Shown piece by piece: positions 15,283 through 23,447 of a stretch of DNA of 31,345 nt (positions are counted from its first letter, which is position 1; the number at the start of each line of letters is the position of its first letter). The position numbers were made by a program, and so were the translations under genes. The notes beneath the pieces were generated by a model. The model was not told where the DNA came from, did not search any database, and was given only the letters and a program-made list of their open reading frames with translations. This stretch comes from DATNIC01 sp035604635 (GTDB taxonomy: Bacteria; Vulcanimicrobiota; Vulcanimicrobiia; Vulcanimicrobiales; Vulcanimicrobiaceae): assembly GCA_035604635.1 (NCBI GenBank), contig DATNIC010000010.1:1-31345 (forward strand). Reading direction: 5' to 3'.

Positions 15283-17499
15283 GTGCTAGAAACGATCTCA
15301 CTTGAGATCGGTGGCCGCACGCTGGTCTTTGAAACCGGCGAACTTGCAAAACAAGCGAACGGCTCGGTCCTCGCTCGTTATGGCGACCAAAACGTCGTCC
15401 TGGCTGCCGTCACCGCCTCCGAGAAACCTCGTGAGGGCGTCGACTTCCTTCCCCTGACCTGCGACTACGAAGAGAAAATGTACGCTGCCGGCAAGATTCC
15501 GGGCGGCTACATCAAGCGCGAAGGTCGCGCGAGCGAACACGGGACGTTGTCCGCGCGCCAGATCGACCGTCCGATCCGGCCGCTCTTTCCCGAAGGTTTT
15601 CGCAACGACGTGCAGATCGTCTGCACCGTCCTCTCGATCGATCCCGAGCTCGACGCCGATGTGATCGCGACGTGCGCCGCGGGCGCAGCGCTCGCGGTGA
15701 GCGATATCCCGTTCCCCGGCAGCCTCGCCGCAGTGCGCGTCGGCCGGGATGAGAGCGGCAATTACATTTGCAATCCGACGTTGCCGCAATACGAGACCGG
15801 CGGGATGGATATCGTCGTCGCCGGTACGGCCGAGGCGATCATGATGGTCGAGGGCGGCGGCAAAGAGATGAGCGAGGAGGAGTTCCTCGGCGCGATCGAG
15901 TTCGCGCACGAAAACATCAAGAAGATCGTCGCGGCAATCGACGAGCTCCAGAAAAAAGCCGGCAAGCCGAAGCGCGAGTATCCGCTGCTCAAGATCGATC
16001 CGCTGCTCAAGGAGTGGGTCGCGAAGACCTTTCATGCCGACGTCGCCAAGGCGATGCGCATCCTCGAGAAGGGCGAGCGCGAGGGAGCATTTGCGAAACT
16101 CAGCCGCTCCGAAGCGATCGCGCGCATCGGCGACTCGAATCCCGAATTGCGGAAGATGATCGAAGATCCGAAGAATGCGGAATTCGAGAAGATCATCAAG
16201 GCGATGGAGGAGGAAGAGCTCCGCGTCATGGTCGTCGACGAGAAGATGCGCCCCGACGGCCGCAAGGCCGACGAGATCCGCCCGATCTGGTGCAAGGTGC
16301 ACTACGTGCCGCGCGTCCACGGCAGCGGCGTCTTCACCCGCGGGCAGACGCAGATCTTCACCGCCGCGACGCTCGGCGGAATCGGCGACGCGCAGCGTCT
16401 TGACGGCGTCATGGCGATTCCGAACAAGCGCTACATGCACTATTATAACTTCCCGCCCTTCTCGGTCGGTGAAACGCGGCCGCTGCGCGCACCCGGGCGC
16501 CGCGAGATCGGCCACGGCTACCTCGCCGAACGCGCGCTCGTCCCGATGTTGCCCGACGAGGACGACTTTCCGTATACTTTGCGCGTCGTCAGCGAGACGC
16601 TCGAATCCAACGGAAGCTCCTCGATGGGCTCAGTCTGCGGCAGCACGCTCGCGCTTATGGACGCGGGCGTCCCGCTCAAGAAGCACGTCGCCGGCGTTGC
16701 GATGGGGCTCGTCTTGCACGGCAAGAAGCACGCGATCCTGACCGACATTCAGGGCCTCGAAGACGCGCTCGGCGAGATGGACTTCAAGGTCGCCGGGACG
16801 GCCGACGGGATCACCGCGATTCAAATGGACATCAAGGTCGCGGGGATCACGATCGAGATCATGCGCGAAGCGCTCACGCAGGCCAAGCAAAACCGGCTCT
16901 TCATCCTCGAAAAGCTCAAAGAGACGATCCCCGAAGCGCGTAAGGAACTCTCTCCGTACGCGCCACGGATGATCATCGTCCAGATCAACCCCGAGAAGAT
17001 CAAAGACGTCATCGGACCCGGCGGCAAGATCATCAACAAGATCATCGCCGATACGGGCGTCAAGATCGACATCGAGGACGACGGCCGCGTCTTCATCACG
17101 TCGCCCGACGGCGAAGCCGGCGAAAAAGCGAAGAAAATGGTCGAGGACCTCACCAAGGACATCGAGGTTGGCGCGACCTACATGGGGACGGTGACGCGCC
17201 TCATGAACTTCGGCGCCTTCGTCGCGATCTTGCCGGGCAAGGAAGGCCTCGTCCACATCAGCCAGCTCGCTCCGACGCGCGTCGAGAGAGTCGAAGACGT
17301 CGTCAAGATCGGCGATCACATCATGGTGAAGGTCGTCGAGATCGATTCGCAAGGCCGGATCAACCTCTCGCGCAAGGCCGTCCTCAACGGTGGAAGCGCG
17401 GACGATGAAACGGAGGCGTATCACCGCCCGCCGCGACCCGACGGCGGCGGCGGCGGCCGCGAGCGCAGCGGGGGCGGAGGCCGGCGCCGCAGAGGCTAA
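15283..17499 (+). CDS. pnp: Polyribonucleotide nucleotidyltransferase (PNPase)
   Basis: This 738-aa phosphorolytic 3'-5' exoribonuclease of RNA decay starts at a GTG with AGGAGA about six bases upstream. It has two RNase PH cores. The first includes AGKIPGGYIKREGR and RQIDRPIRPLFPEGF. The second includes RGQTQIFTAATLG and the catalytic segment TDIQGLEDALGEMDFKVAGT, where Asp488 and Asp494 match the catalytic aspartates known in the family. A KH domain (IGPGGKIINKII, from about 577) and an S1 domain (from about 630, GTVTRLMNFGAFVAILPGKEG) follow. The tail is Gly/Arg-rich, RERSGGGGRRRRG, probably an RNA-binding extension. The SDR gene begins six bases after its stop, so transcription may run on into the aromatic cluster. 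Confidence 0.97.
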   Translation: MLETISLEIGGRTLVFETGELAKQANGSVLARYGDQNVVLAAVTASEKPREGVDFLPLTCDYEEKMYAAGKIPGGYIKREGRASEHGTLSARQIDRPIRPLFPEGFRNDVQIVCTVLSIDPELDADVIATCAAGAALAVSDIPFPGSLAAVRVGRDESGNYICNPTLPQYETGGMDIVVAGTAEAIMMVEGGGKEMSEEEFLGAIEFAHENIKKIVAAIDELQKKAGKPKREYPLLKIDPLLKEWVAKTFHADVAKAMRILEKGEREGAFAKLSRSEAIARIGDSNPELRKMIEDPKNAEFEKIIKAMEEEELRVMVVDEKMRPDGRKADEIRPIWCKVHYVPRVHGSGVFTRGQTQIFTAATLGGIGDAQRLDGVMAIPNKRYMHYYNFPPFSVGETRPLRAPGRREIGHGYLAERALVPMLPDEDDFPYTLRVVSETLESNGSSSMGSVCGSTLALMDAGVPLKKHVAGVAMGLVLHGKKHAILTDIQGLEDALGEMDFKVAGTADGITAIQMDIKVAGITIEIMREALTQAKQNRLFILEKLKETIPEARKELSPYAPRMIIVQINPEKIKDVIGPGGKIINKIIADTGVKIDIEDDGRVFITSPDGEAGEKAKKMVEDLTKDIEVGATYMGTVTRLMNFGAFVAILPGKEGLVHISQLAPTRVERVEDVVKIGDHIMVKVVEIDSQGRINLSRKAVLNGGSADDETEAYHRPPRPDGGGGGRERSGGGGRRRRG

Positions 17500-17505
17500 G
17501 TCCCG

Positions 17506-18285
17506 ATGGACTTAGGGATTCACGGAAGAGTCGCGCTCGTCACGGGCGCGAGCGCGGGGATCGGCGAGGGAATTGCGCTCGCGCTGGCGGCGGAAGGCGC
17601 GAAGCTCGCCGTCGCGGCACGGCGCCGGGAGAGACTCGACGACGTCGCCGCCCGCGCTAAAGCAGCCGGCGCACCGGACGCGCGGGCCTTTACGTTCGAT
17701 CAGAGCGATCCCGAGTCGGTCATCGCGCTTGCCGGGAACGTCGCGGCGCAGCTCGGACCGGTCGACATCCTGATCGTCAACGGCGGCGGCCCGAAGCCGG
17801 GGACGTTCACCAAACTCACGCTCGCGGACTGGGACAACGCGTACAACTTGCTCTTGAAGTACGCGCTTGCGCTCGTCGATGAAGTCCTGCCGTCGATGCG
17901 CCGCCGCAAGTGGGGCCGGATCGTCGCGCTCACGTCGTCGGCGGTGAAGCAGCCGATGGGAAACCTCGCCGCGTCGACGGCGTTGCGCACGGGGCTCGTC
18001 GCCGCGATGAAGACGCTCTCCGAAGAAATCGCCGCCGAAGGGATCACGGTCAACTGCATCGCGACCGGCCGCGTCGTGACCGATCGCTTCCTCGTCGTCT
18101 ACGGCGAGGAAGGCGGGATCGAAGGCGCCTCCAAACGCGCCGCTGCCGGCGTCCCGATCGGGCGGCCCGCCTACCCCGCCGAATTTGCGCCGCTGGTCGC
18201 GTTCTTGTGCAGTGCTCCAGCCAGCTACGTCACCGGCCAGACCATCGCGATCGACGGCGGGCTGGTCAAAGGCACCTACGGCTAG
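17506..18285 (+). CDS. SDR-family oxidoreductase with non-standard active site
   Basis: This 259-aa protein has a Rossmann loop TGASAGIG (13-20), VNGGG in place of the usual NNAG (91-95), and the C-terminal YVTGQTIAIDGG typical of FabG-like SDRs. The active site is unusual: Ser144/145 is present, but aligning ungapped from SSA, the YxxxK tyrosine is replaced by Ser157 and the lysine by Arg161 (NLAASTALRTGL). A known SDR subgroup carries such S…R residues, so this is probably a real variant and not decay. The RRRERL motif after the second strand suggests NADP binding. It follows pnp by six bases and precedes the cupin gene by 11. The substrate is unknown; a dehydrogenase step in aromatic acid breakdown would fit the neighbourhood. 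Confidence 0.86.
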   Translation: MDLGIHGRVALVTGASAGIGEGIALALAAEGAKLAVAARRRERLDDVAARAKAAGAPDARAFTFDQSDPESVIALAGNVAAQLGPVDILIVNGGGPKPGTFTKLTLADWDNAYNLLLKYALALVDEVLPSMRRRKWGRIVALTSSAVKQPMGNLAASTALRTGLVAAMKTLSEEIAAEGITVNCIATGRVVTDRFLVVYGEEGGIEGASKRAAAGVPIGRPAYPAEFAPLVAFLCSAPASYVTGQTIAIDGGLVKGTYG

Positions 18286-18296
18286 AAAGAGGAGGC

Positions 18297-19259
18297 ATGA
18301 GCACCTCGATCTCGCACCTCTCGGCCGACTCGCTCGATGAGCTGTACAAGGAGCTCAGCCCGTTGCATTTCGGCGCGGGTTGGAACAAGCCGACGCCGTC
18401 GCTTTACGCCGAGCCGTATAAGACGTACGAGCCGGCGCTCTGGCGCTATCGCGACGGCCACGAAGCGCTAACGACCGCGGGGCGGCTGATCGACACGTCG
18501 CTCGCAGAGCGCCGCAATCTTATTATGATCAATCCGGCGGGCGGCAACGCATACAATACGTGCGCGACGCTCGTCGCGGCATACCAAATGCTGCTGCCGG
18601 GAGAGCATGCGCGCTCGCACCGCCACACTCCGAACGCTTTGCGGTTGATCCTCGACGGCGACGCCGGCGCTTATACCACGGTCGACGGCGCCCGCGTCAC
18701 GATGGAGCCGGGCGACGTCGTCCTCACGCCGTCCTGGATGTGGCACGGTCACGGCAACGAGGGATCGGCCGCGTCGTACTGGATCGACTATCTCGATGTC
18801 CCGCTCGTCCAGATGCTCGAGCCGATGTTCTTCGAGCTCTATCCCGACGGGATTCAGCCGGCGGTCTCGCGTCCCGAGCGCTCGCCGATGCGCTTTCCCG
18901 GAGCCGAGCTACAAGCGCAGCTTGCGGCCGCAGAGCGCGATCCGACCGGCCGATTTGCGCGCCGCCTCACGCTCGACGCACCATCGCTGCGCAACATCCG
19001 GCTCCAGATGTGCGCGCTCGAAGAAAATCGCTCGACGGCGCCGCTTCGGACGACTGCAAACAGCATCTACAGCGTCGTCCGCGGGCGCGGTATCTCGAAC
19101 ATCGACGGGATCGAGCTCGCGTGGGAACGCGGCGACGTCTTCGTCGCGCCGTGCTGGCGAACGCAATCGCACCGTGCAGCCGACGATGCCGTCCTGTTCC
19201 GCGTCTCCGACGAACCGCTGCTCGAGCACTTGGGAATGCTGCGCGAGGCAGCGGGATGA
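18297..19259 (+). CDS. Gentisate 1,2-dioxygenase-like bicupin (copy 1)
   Basis: This 320-aa protein has an ATG preceded by AAAGAGGAGG. The first cupin carries the gentisate/salicylate dioxygenase signature GEHARSHRHTPNALRLILDG with His108 and His110, then MEPGDVVLTPSWMWHGHGNEG with His150 as the likely third Fe(II) ligand, and YLDVP. The second barrel (RGRGISNIDGIELAWERGDVFVAPCW) keeps the fold but not a clear His triad, as usual in this family. The enzymes insert O2 between carboxyl- and hydroxyl-bearing ring carbons to give maleylpyruvate-type products. It is somewhat shorter than typical gentisate dioxygenases (about 340-370 aa). Its stop overlaps the UbiD start (ATGA at 19256-19259). The preferred ring (gentisate, salicylate or 1-hydroxy-2-naphthoate) cannot be told. 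Confidence 0.85.
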   Translation: MSTSISHLSADSLDELYKELSPLHFGAGWNKPTPSLYAEPYKTYEPALWRYRDGHEALTTAGRLIDTSLAERRNLIMINPAGGNAYNTCATLVAAYQMLLPGEHARSHRHTPNALRLILDGDAGAYTTVDGARVTMEPGDVVLTPSWMWHGHGNEGSAASYWIDYLDVPLVQMLEPMFFELYPDGIQPAVSRPERSPMRFPGAELQAQLAAAERDPTGRFARRLTLDAPSLRNIRLQMCALEENRSTAPLRTTANSIYSVVRGRGISNIDGIELAWERGDVFVAPCWRTQSHRAADDAVLFRVSDEPLLEHLGMLREAAG

Positions 19260-20818
19260 TCAGCGCCGAGCGTCGCGCGGCACCGGTCGACGTCGAGCGC
19301 TTTCGTTTCAAGAACTTCATCGACTCGCTCGGCGACGACCAGCTCGAGCGCCATCCCGAGCCTGTCGCCCTGCGCGACGTTGCGAGCTTCCTCGAGGGAA
19401 ACCCGCGCGCCGTCCTGCTCGAACGCGTCGGACTGCAAAGCCTCGCGCTCGCCGGGAACGTGCTTGGCAGTAGGCAGCGGATGGCGCGTGCGTTCGGCGT
19501 CGACCGCCAGCATCTGCTCGCGGAGATTTTGCGCCGGCTGCGCACGAAGCCCGAGCTCGTCGAGCTGACGCGCGACCAGGCTCCGGTGCAGGAAGTCGTG
19601 CGGACCGGAAGCGAGGCCGACGTCACGACGTTGCCGGTTCACCTGCAGCACGGACGCGATGGCGGACTCTATATCTCGGCAGCGATGGATTTCGCGGTCG
19701 ATCCGGTGACGAAGGTGACCAACGTCGGATTGCGCCGCTTGATGCTGTACGGACGGCACATGACGGGGATCGATCTCGTCGCGAACAGCGACCTGCGCAC
19801 GATCTTTCGTGCGAGCCTCGAACGTGGTGAGCAGCGCTTTCCGCTCTCGATCGTCGTCGGCGGCCACCCGATCGACTATTTCGGCGCGACGATGCGCATC
19901 CCGGTCGACGAGATCACGCTGCTCGCTCAGTTGCGTGATGCCCCGCTCCCGGTCGTGAAGTCCGTGACCAACGACATTCTCGTCCCTGCCGATGCCGAGT
20001 ACGTCATCGAAGGCTACCTCGGCGGGGAGGGTTACATCCGCTCCGAGGGGCCTTTCGGCGAATTTCTCGGCTACTACGGCGGCGTGAAGACGAACCCGGT
20101 TTTCCACGTCACGGCGATCACGCACCGCCGCGATCCCGTCTTCCAAACGCTCAGCATCAGCGGCAAGGCGATGAGCCGGACCGACACGGCGCAGTTGACG
20201 ACATTGCGTACCGAGGTGCTCGTGTGGCGCGCGCTCGAAATCGCCGTCCGCGAGCCGGTCGCCGTCTACGCACCGCCCGCGACCGGCGGCGTCTACAACG
20301 TCCGCGTTTCGATCCGGCAGCGCAACCCCGGCGAGGGGCGCAATGCGATCGCCGCCGTCTTCGCATGCATGGCGAACGTCAAGAACGTCTTCGTCGTCGA
20401 TCCGGATATCGACGTCTTCTCCGATGAAGAGATGGAGTGGGCGCTCGCGACGCGGATGCGTCCGGAAGACGACATCCACGTGGAGAGCGGCTTTCGCGTC
20501 TCGCCGCTCGATCCGACATTGCCCCAGGGTGCGCGCACCGGATCGAAGGCGGGGTTCGATCTGACCTTGCCTTTCGGGACGAACAGCAGCCTCGAACTGA
20601 GCCTGCCCGACGTGCCGGCGTTTGCAGGCCCACGCTTCGCGTCGGTCCGCGCAGCGCTCGAAGCCGGCCCGAAGTCGTTCGAGGAGCTGATGGCCGCCAC
20701 CGGTACGGACGACGGCCGTGAGATCGTCGTCCTTCTCGAAGAACTCACGGACCAAGGCATCCTCGCGCGCGACGGCGACGAAGGCAAGTACTTCTTGAAA
20801 ACGAGAGAGACGCAGTGA
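19256..20818 (+). CDS. UbiD-family prenyl-FMN decarboxylase with C-terminal extension
   Basis: This 520-aa UbiD-fold enzyme removes or adds a carboxyl group on aromatic or alpha,beta-unsaturated acids using prenylated FMN. It carries the expected pattern: Arg161 in NVGLRRLMLYG, and the pair Glu264/Glu269 in SEGPFGEFLGYYGG, equivalent to the E-x4-E of Fdc1. Other blocks are LPVHLQHGRDGGLYISAAM, LVPADAEYVIEGYL and GRNAIAAVFACMANVKNVFVVDPDIDV. After the core come about 60 residues (FEELMAATGTDDGREIVVLLEELTDQGILARD) that look like a winged-helix or similar small domain, which is uncommon. The ATG at 19256 overlaps the cupin stop, and the stop overlaps the next start. UbiX, which makes the cofactor, is not in the window. 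Confidence 0.9.
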   Translation: MISAERRAAPVDVERFRFKNFIDSLGDDQLERHPEPVALRDVASFLEGNPRAVLLERVGLQSLALAGNVLGSRQRMARAFGVDRQHLLAEILRRLRTKPELVELTRDQAPVQEVVRTGSEADVTTLPVHLQHGRDGGLYISAAMDFAVDPVTKVTNVGLRRLMLYGRHMTGIDLVANSDLRTIFRASLERGEQRFPLSIVVGGHPIDYFGATMRIPVDEITLLAQLRDAPLPVVKSVTNDILVPADAEYVIEGYLGGEGYIRSEGPFGEFLGYYGGVKTNPVFHVTAITHRRDPVFQTLSISGKAMSRTDTAQLTTLRTEVLVWRALEIAVREPVAVYAPPATGGVYNVRVSIRQRNPGEGRNAIAAVFACMANVKNVFVVDPDIDVFSDEEMEWALATRMRPEDDIHVESGFRVSPLDPTLPQGARTGSKAGFDLTLPFGTNSSLELSLPDVPAFAGPRFASVRAALEAGPKSFEELMAATGTDDGREIVVLLEELTDQGILARDGDEGKYFLKTRETQ

Positions 20819-21759
20819 TGCGGCGCGCTTCGTTCATCGGGATCGCGGCCGCGAGCGCCGCGACCGGCTTCGTGCCTGCGCACGTTTCGGCGCAAACGGC
20901 GACGCTGAAGGTCGCGACGTTACCGATCGATCAAGGCGCGCAAGCATACTTCGCGCAGGACCTCAAATTCTTCGCGCGCGCGGGGCTCACGGTCGACGTG
21001 CAGACGCTCAAGTACGGTCAGGAGATCGCCGCGGCCGTCGCCGGCGGATCGATCAACATCGGTCAGTCGAACATCACGTCGCTGGCCGTCGCATACGAGC
21101 GCGGTCTGCCGTTCAAGATGATCGCCGCAGCCGGGCTCTTCAACGTGAAAAAGTCGACATCGTACTTCCTGGTCGCTAAGAACTCGCCGATTACGGTCGC
21201 CAAAGATCTCAACGGCAAGACGGTCGCGTGCAATGGCCTCAAGAACATCACGCAACTCTCCGTCCAGCTCTGGGTCGACAAGAACGGCGGTGATTCGTCG
21301 ACCATGAAGTTCGTCGAGATGACCTTCCCCGAGATGGAGCCGGCACTGGTCGCCAATCGGGTCGACGCGGCATTGATGGCCACCCCGGATGCGACGACCG
21401 CGCTCGACCTAGGACGTACGCGCGTCCTCTCGATCCCGTTCGATGCGCTCGGGCACGAATGGCTGATCGGCGCTTGGTTCGCGAGGACCGATTGGATCAG
21501 CGCCAACGCCGACGTCGTCAAGAAATTCGTGGGCGTGATGCGCGAGACTGCCGCCTGGGCGAACAACCCGAAAAACCATGCACAGTCGGCGGCGATCCTC
21601 GAAAAGTACACGCAGGTCAGGGTCGGGAGCGCCAACCGCATCGCCTTTGCCGACAAGCTCGATCCCGCGCAGATCCAGCCGCAGATCGACACGGCGGCAC
21701 GCTATAAGGTGCTCAAAACGGCGTTCTCGGCAAGCGATCTCATCGCTGCCGTCCAGTAG
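20818..21759 (+). CDS. NMT1/SsuA-like ABC solute-binding protein (copy 1)
   Basis: This 313-aa exported protein starts at the ATG inside TGATG (20816-20820), overlapping the UbiD stop; a GTG three bases earlier is also possible. The signal reads MRRASFIGIAAASAATGF and ends near VSA-QT. The mature part follows the NMT1/THI5/SsuA type: ATLPIDQGAQAYFAQDLKFFARAGLTV, AVAGGSINIGQSN, KDLNGKTVACNGLKN, NRVDAALMATPD. Such proteins deliver small molecules (sulfonates, pyrimidines, some aromatic acids) to ABC permeases. No permease or ATPase gene is present in the window. It resembles the protein at 22515 along its whole length, so the two are paralogues. Placement next to UbiD and the aldolase suggests the ligand is the substrate of this cluster. 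Confidence 0.87.
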   Translation: MRRASFIGIAAASAATGFVPAHVSAQTATLKVATLPIDQGAQAYFAQDLKFFARAGLTVDVQTLKYGQEIAAAVAGGSINIGQSNITSLAVAYERGLPFKMIAAAGLFNVKKSTSYFLVAKNSPITVAKDLNGKTVACNGLKNITQLSVQLWVDKNGGDSSTMKFVEMTFPEMEPALVANRVDAALMATPDATTALDLGRTRVLSIPFDALGHEWLIGAWFARTDWISANADVVKKFVGVMRETAAWANNPKNHAQSAAILEKYTQVRVGSANRIAFADKLDPAQIQPQIDTAARYKVLKTAFSASDLIAAVQ

Positions 21760-21766
21760 GGCTGCC

Positions 21767-22513
21767 TTGCTGCACGAAAATCCGGCGTTACGGGCCGCGG
21801 TCGACGAGCTGGTCGCGGCGAATCGCATCCTCGCGAACGAAAACGTCGTCGATGCCTTCGGACACGTCAGCGTCCGCCATCCTTCCGACCCGGCGCAGTT
21901 TCTGCTTTCGCGCTCGCGCAGTCCGGAACTCGTCACGTCGGACGACATCATGCTCTACGATCTCGAAGGCCGCCCGCTGCACGACGACGGCCGCCCGTCC
22001 TACATCGAACGATTCATCCACGCGGGGATCTATACGGCGCGGCCGGACGTGTTCGGCGTCGTTCATTCCCACGCTGAAGACGTGATCCCGTTCGGTATCA
22101 CGACCGAACCGCTCGTCCCCGTATTCCACGGCGCGGCGTCGATGGGCAGTCGCATTGCGACTTGGGATATTCGCGAGCGCTTCGGCGATCGCACGAACCT
22201 GCTCGTCTCCAACATGGACCACGGTCACGATCTCGCCAAGCGCCTGGGAGCCGAGCACGTCGTCCTCATGCGCGGGCACGGCTTCGCTGCGGCCGGACAC
22301 TCGCTCTACGAAGCGGTGAAGATCGCCCTGTACCTACCGCGAAACGCGAAGATTCTTACCCTCGCGCGCGCCTTCCGTAAAGACGTCGTCACGCTTTCGG
22401 AAGGCGAGATCGACGCTCTCTCGTCGATTGCGGACGATGCCGCCCCATCGCGCCGCGCTTGGGAGTACTGGTGCGCAAAAGCCGGGATTACGACGAAGGG
22501 CGTCAACCGCTGA
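21767..22513 (+). CDS. Class II aldolase/adducin-family protein
   Basis: This 248-aa protein starts at a TTG (21767) with AGGG five bases upstream, seven bases after the previous stop. Frames starting earlier overlap the solute-binding gene. The class II aldolase fold is shown by NENVVDAFGHVSVRHP, the acid Glu81 in YIERFIHAGIYTARPDV, and zinc ligands His100 and His102 in VVHSHAEDVIPFG plus His171 in VVLMRGHGFAAAG. Relatives include fuculose-phosphate aldolase and the decarboxylases acting on hydroxylated dicarboxylated rings (HMPDdc type). In this setting a decarboxylase or a retro-aldol step on a ring-cleavage product is plausible, but the choice is not decided by sequence. Confidence 0.88.
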   Translation: MLHENPALRAAVDELVAANRILANENVVDAFGHVSVRHPSDPAQFLLSRSRSPELVTSDDIMLYDLEGRPLHDDGRPSYIERFIHAGIYTARPDVFGVVHSHAEDVIPFGITTEPLVPVFHGAASMGSRIATWDIRERFGDRTNLLVSNMDHGHDLAKRLGAEHVVLMRGHGFAAAGHSLYEAVKIALYLPRNAKILTLARAFRKDVVTLSEGEIDALSSIADDAAPSRRAWEYWCAKAGITTKGVNR

Positions 22514-22514
22514 C

Positions 22515-23447
22515 GTGCTGCTTCCCCGCGTCTTCGTCGCAATCGTCGCGGTCGTGCTCCTGTGCGCGAGCGCGAGCGCGCAACAGCTGCCGGTCGTCCG
22601 CGTCATCGCGCCGCCGATCGATGCTGCGGGCCAAGCCTTCTATGCACAAGCGATGGGCTTTTTCAAAAAGGCAGGCCTCTCGGTCGAGATTACCAAGGTG
22701 TCAAACGGCGCGGCCGTCGCCGCTGCCGTCGCCGGCGGCGCAGCCGACATCGGGCAATCGAACATCGTCTCGATCGCGAGCGCGCACGGCCGCGGTTTGC
22801 CGTTCGTCTTCATTGCCGGCGCAAACACGTTCGTCGCGCGGACGCACCAGAGCGCCCTCGTCGTCGCTCCGGCCTCACCGATCCGGACGGCCCGCGACTT
22901 CGCCGGAAAAACCCTTACGGTAAGCGGCTTGAAGAACATCACCGAAATCGCCTTCGATCAATGGATGGATCAAAACGGCGGCAACCTGAACACGGTCAAG
23001 GTCATCGAGCTGCCGTTTGCCGCGATGGCCGATGCGATCGCGAGCGGGCGCGTCGACGCCGCGATGATGGCAGTCCCCGAGCTGAGCGACTCGCTCCGCA
23101 CGAAAACCGTCAAGGCGATCGCCTACCCCTTCGAATCGATCGGCAAGGAGTGGCTCGTCGGCGGCTGGTTCACCACGGCCGCGTGGGCACAAGCGCATCC
23201 TGACCTCGTTCGCGCGTTCGTGTCGGCGATGCAAACGACGGCGGATTGGGCGAACCATCATCAAGCCGACTCGGCGAAAATCTTAGAACAAGCGACTGGG
23301 ATCCCGGTCGATCCGCTTGCCTCGCGCATCCTCTATACCGACCGGCTCGATCCGAAGGCGATACAGCCGGTGATCGACGCCGCGGCGAAGTACGGCGCGA
23401 TCAAAGCGACGTTCCCCGCGGGCGAGATGATCTTCATGCGCCCGTGA
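22515..23447 (+). CDS. NMT1/SsuA-like ABC solute-binding protein (copy 2)
   Basis: This 310-aa protein starts at the GTG at 22515, one base after the aldolase stop, with signal MLLPRVFVAIVAVVLLCASASA before QQLPVVRV. It parallels copy 1 closely: PPIDAAGQAFYAQAMGFFKKAGLSVEI, AVAGGAADIGQSNIVSIA, GKTLTVSGLKNITEIAFDQWMDQNGGN, SGRVDAAMMAVPE, and the end TDRLDPKAIQPVIDAAAKYG. The two differ in signal type and many surface residues, so they may bind related but different ligands. The longer frame from 22428 overlaps the aldolase. Its stop overlaps the next gene's GTG (GTGA at 23444-23447). Confidence 0.87.
   Translation: MLLPRVFVAIVAVVLLCASASAQQLPVVRVIAPPIDAAGQAFYAQAMGFFKKAGLSVEITKVSNGAAVAAAVAGGAADIGQSNIVSIASAHGRGLPFVFIAGANTFVARTHQSALVVAPASPIRTARDFAGKTLTVSGLKNITEIAFDQWMDQNGGNLNTVKVIELPFAAMADAIASGRVDAAMMAVPELSDSLRTKTVKAIAYPFESIGKEWLVGGWFTTAAWAQAHPDLVRAFVSAMQTTADWANHHQADSAKILEQATGIPVDPLASRILYTDRLDPKAIQPVIDAAAKYGAIKATFPAGEMIFMRP

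Noticed and set aside
15250..15285. An AT-rich stretch with TAGAAT (15262-15267) as a -10 box for a separate pnp promoter
   Set aside because: No -35 box is found at the right distance, and transcription would begin too close to the GTG start to leave a normal leader. The AT-rich stretch may simply keep the ribosome site open.
19067..20755. Minus-strand frame of about 560 codons opposite the first UbiD gene
   Set aside because: It mirrors the codon pattern of UbiD, has no recognisable domain and no sensible start signal.
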